Shown one piece after another: positions 5,738 to 7,389 of a stretch of 7,389 bases of DNA. Both the position numbers and the translations under genes were made by a program. The stretch comes from Asaia bogorensis. Lineage in GTDB: Bacteria; Pseudomonadota; Alphaproteobacteria; Acetobacterales; Acetobacteraceae. Position 1 is the stretch's first letter. Each line of letters opens with the position of its first letter. A model generated the notes under the pieces. That model made no database searches, was not told where the DNA came from, and saw nothing but the letters and a program-made list of their open reading frames with translations. The stretch is from positions 1 to 7,389 of the forward strand of contig CAMBXJ010000215.1 in the NCBI GenBank assembly GCA_945871455.1. Direction: 5' to 3'.

Positions 5738-6691
5738 ATGGCTCCAGCCTCCCTTGTTGAGAGTAAGGGGTTCTCCGCCGGGGCCAAGCACCATGACTCC
5801 GGGCGTTCCGGAATGAAAGGTGCCGATCCGGGTAACAGGGATGTCGGCAGCCCGGGACACGGCCAACAGCGCGGCCTCTCGCGCTGGCGGCACGGCCATC
5901 AGCACCTCGTAGTCGTCGCCCCCGGTCAGGCAGGTTTCCAGCCAGTTCGGCCCAGCGGCCCGCGCCTGAGACGACAGGGGCACCGAAGTCGCGTCAAGCT
6001 CCGCGGCCAGGCCGCTCTCCCGGCAGATATGGCCCAGGTCCTGCACCAGCCCGTCGGACACATCCATGCCGGCGGAGGCGATCCCGCAGATCGCCAGACC
6101 CACGCGCGGGCGCGGCAACCGGTATCGGTCCAGCAGGAACCCGGTGGGATCGGTCAGTTTGCCCAGCGCCACCTGAAGCCCCAGCGCGCCATCGCCGATC
6201 GTGCCGGTGACCCAGATGCCGTCCCCGGGGCGTGCCCCGATCCGGCGCACCGCCTGTCCGGGCGCCACATGGCCGATGATGGTCAAGGACAGGGAAATCG
6301 GACCAGGGGTGGATGTCGTGTCGCCGCCCAGCAAGGTGACCGCGTATTCAGCCTGGTCCGCCGCCAGCCCGGCGGCAAATCCCGCATACCAGGAATCCGG
6401 GGTCGCGCGCGGGGCCGAAACGGTCATCAGATAGGACAACGGGACGGCGCCCTTCGCCGCAAGATCAGACAGATTGACCCGCAGCAGCTTGCGTCCGACC
6501 AGGTCCGGCGGATCGTTCGGCAGGAAATGCACGCCCGCCACCATGGCATCGGCGGTCAGCACCAGTTCCCGTCCCGGCGGAGGTGTCATCACCGCGGCGT
6601 CGTCTCGCAGTTCCAGCGCGCCCGGTCCGGCCAGCGGACGAAAATGGCGCGCGATCAGCGAAAACTCGGACGGAAGAGACGGATGGGTCAT
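5732..6691 (-). CDS. thiL: Thiamine-monophosphate kinase
   Basis: A 319-residue cytoplasmic enzyme that phosphorylates thiamine monophosphate with ATP to the cofactor thiamine diphosphate, the last step of TPP synthesis. It has the ThiL/PurM-type ATP-grasping fold. Visible motifs, in order, are LRDDAAVM (28-35), TADAMVAGVHF (46-56, Asp-containing Mg/ATP site), NLSDLAAKGA (73-82), LLGGDTTSTPG (120-130), GMDVSDGLVQDL (208-219) and TGGDDYEVL (256-264). All the acidic clusters expected for metal and nucleotide binding are present, and length matches the family (about 320). The ATG at 6691 overlaps the stop of the upstream monooxygenase gene by 4 nt (ATGA), with GGGGAAG just before it, implying translational coupling. 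The usual alphaproteobacterial neighbour nusB is not seen upstream. The stop codon lies inside the third 30-bp tandem repeat, so the final residues (GGWSHF) sit at the repeat boundary. Confidence 0.95.
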   Translation of the reverse strand: MTHPSLPSEFSLIARHFRPLAGPGALELRDDAAVMTPPPGRELVLTADAMVAGVHFLPNDPPDLVGRKLLRVNLSDLAAKGAVPLSYLMTVSAPRATPDSWYAGFAAGLAADQAEYAVTLLGGDTTSTPGPISLSLTIIGHVAPGQAVRRIGARPGDGIWVTGTIGDGALGLQVALGKLTDPTGFLLDRYRLPRPRVGLAICGIASAGMDVSDGLVQDLGHICRESGLAAELDATSVPLSSQARAAGPNWLETCLTGGDDYEVLMAVPPAREAALLAVSRAADIPVTRIGTFHSGTPGVMVLGPGGEPLTLNKGGWSHF

Positions 6692-7389
6692 GCTTCCCCG
6701 GTTCCGGGCGCATATCCCAGCAGCATCCGTCCATATGGCACCATCGCGAGTTGCCGATGCACCACCGAATGGGTGGAAATGGTCAGAATATCCCGCAGCA
6801 GCGGTTGCAGCGGGTCGGAATCGTAGACGATGCGGGACCCCAGCACCTCGACCAGCTTCTCGACTCCCTGGCGCAACTGGGCGGTCGCATAGGCGATGTC
6901 GCGGCGGTTGCGCATGATGTCGTCCGCCGTGATCGGCCGGCCGGAGGCGATGACGGCCATGCTGTCGTCCCGTCTGGTGTGCATCGTCAGGGTCGCGAGA
7001 TCGATCGCGGCGGAGGCCTCGCCCAGCGCCATCTGCACGACCTCGGAGTCCGCCAGGTCCCGGACGCCGCGCGATAGCCGCGCTCGAATCGCGGCGGGCA
7101 CATGGGCCAATGCCCGTCGTGCCAGGGAAAATCCGACCGCGGGCAGGGAGAACGGCACCAGATAGCCGCGCGGAACCCGCACCACGTCGTAGTCGGGATG
7201 CACCAGGCTGCCGGGTGTGGTGCCGGCCATCAGGTCCGCCAGCTTCACGGTGCGATGCTCGGGAACGAACACGTCGTCGATCACCAGGGTGCGGCTGGCG
7301 GTGCCGCGCAGGCCCAGGACGTGCCAGTCGTCGACGATCTCGATCTGATGCATCGGCACCAGCATGTAGCGGGTCGGCTTGTTGCCGGC
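6688..7389 (-). CDS. Acyl-CoA-dehydrogenase-fold flavin monooxygenase, 5' end outside the window
   Basis: The visible 233 residues run from the window edge to a TGA at 6690-6688. The frame is open through 7389, so the gene starts beyond the window; the ATG at 7365 is internal, because AGNKPTRY precedes it in frame with family-like sequence. The segment WHVLGLRGTASRTLVIDDVFVPEHRTV is the substrate/flavin-domain signature shared by acyl-CoA dehydrogenases and the group D flavin monooxygenases (HsaA, HpaB-like, DszC). The RPITADDIMRNRRDIAY-type helical C-terminal domain follows, and about 60% of a normal ~390-residue protein is present. Lack of a visible acyl-CoA catalytic Glu context and similarity to the HsaA style favour a two-component FMNH2-dependent monooxygenase, which needs a separate reductase not present here. 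Substrate unknown. It overlaps thiL by 4 nt. Confidence 0.75.
   Translation of the reverse strand, partial: AGNKPTRYMLVPMHQIEIVDDWHVLGLRGTASRTLVIDDVFVPEHRTVKLADLMAGTTPGSLVHPDYDVVRVPRGYLVPFSLPAVGFSLARRALAHVPAAIRARLSRGVRDLADSEVVQMALGEASAAIDLATLTMHTRRDDSMAVIASGRPITADDIMRNRRDIAYATAQLRQGVEKLVEVLGSRIVYDSDPLQPLLRDILTISTHSVVHRQLAMVPYGRMLLGYAPGTGEA

Noticed and set aside
6692..6760. TPP riboswitch controlling thiL
   Set aside because: No recognisable THI-box sequence, and the bases upstream of thiL are coding sequence of the overlapping monooxygenase.
5738..6826. 362-codon open frame on the plus strand
   Set aside because: Antisense to thiL, whose motifs are all intact; low-complexity Arg/Gly/Gln composition.
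1..7389. A single undescribed multi-gene system (defence, mobile island or biosynthetic cluster)
   Set aside because: No integrase, transposase, nuclease, toxin or cluster core enzyme is visible. The genes are oriented inconsistently and are partly housekeeping, so a unified system is not supported.

Overview
The window is GC-rich, with strong G/C preference at third codon positions. Its gene content (a Uup-type ABC-F ATPase, thiL, a luciferase-like monooxygenase, an acyl-CoA-dehydrogenase-like monooxygenase, an MFS permease) suits an alphaproteobacterium. Rhodospirillales/Acetobacteraceae is my best guess, but it rests on overall protein flavour and repeat style, not on a marker gene.

Layout. 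Bases 4-167 form a large nested imperfect palindrome, a MITE-like or extragenic repeat. It ends on the stop codon of a short, apparently broken single-TM membrane-protein remnant on the minus strand (166-321). A complete ABC-F gene resembling uup follows on the plus strand (453-2252). It converges on an intact LLM-class flavin-dependent oxidoreductase on the minus strand (2324-3286). Upstream of that gene lies a short regulatory-looking interval with a stem-loop and a pair of direct repeats. Bases 3426-4151 are a gene graveyard on the plus strand: an N-terminal piece of a second, different LLM oxidoreductase is joined directly to a frameshifted and internally deleted extracellular solute-binding protein of a sugar-type ABC importer. 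After a hairpin-rich gap come three minus-strand genes, in transcription order: a 5'-truncated flavin monooxygenase of the acyl-CoA dehydrogenase fold (window edge to 6688), thiL (thiamine-monophosphate kinase) overlapping it by 4 nt, and an MFS transporter. A perfect 30-bp triple tandem repeat separates thiL from the MFS gene and supplies thiL's stop codon.

How it works together. thiL (TPP synthesis) and uup (ribosome-associated ATPase) are housekeeping genes. The two flavin-dependent monooxygenases, the MFS permease and the dead ABC-importer and LLM pieces look like accessory catabolic or transport cargo that has been rearranged and partly lost. I see no phage, CRISPR, toxin-antitoxin, defence or biosynthetic system. 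The most unusual items are the two repeat families that sit exactly on stop codons, the LLM/solute-binding-protein mosaic, and the ATGA coupling of thiL to an unrelated monooxygenase.
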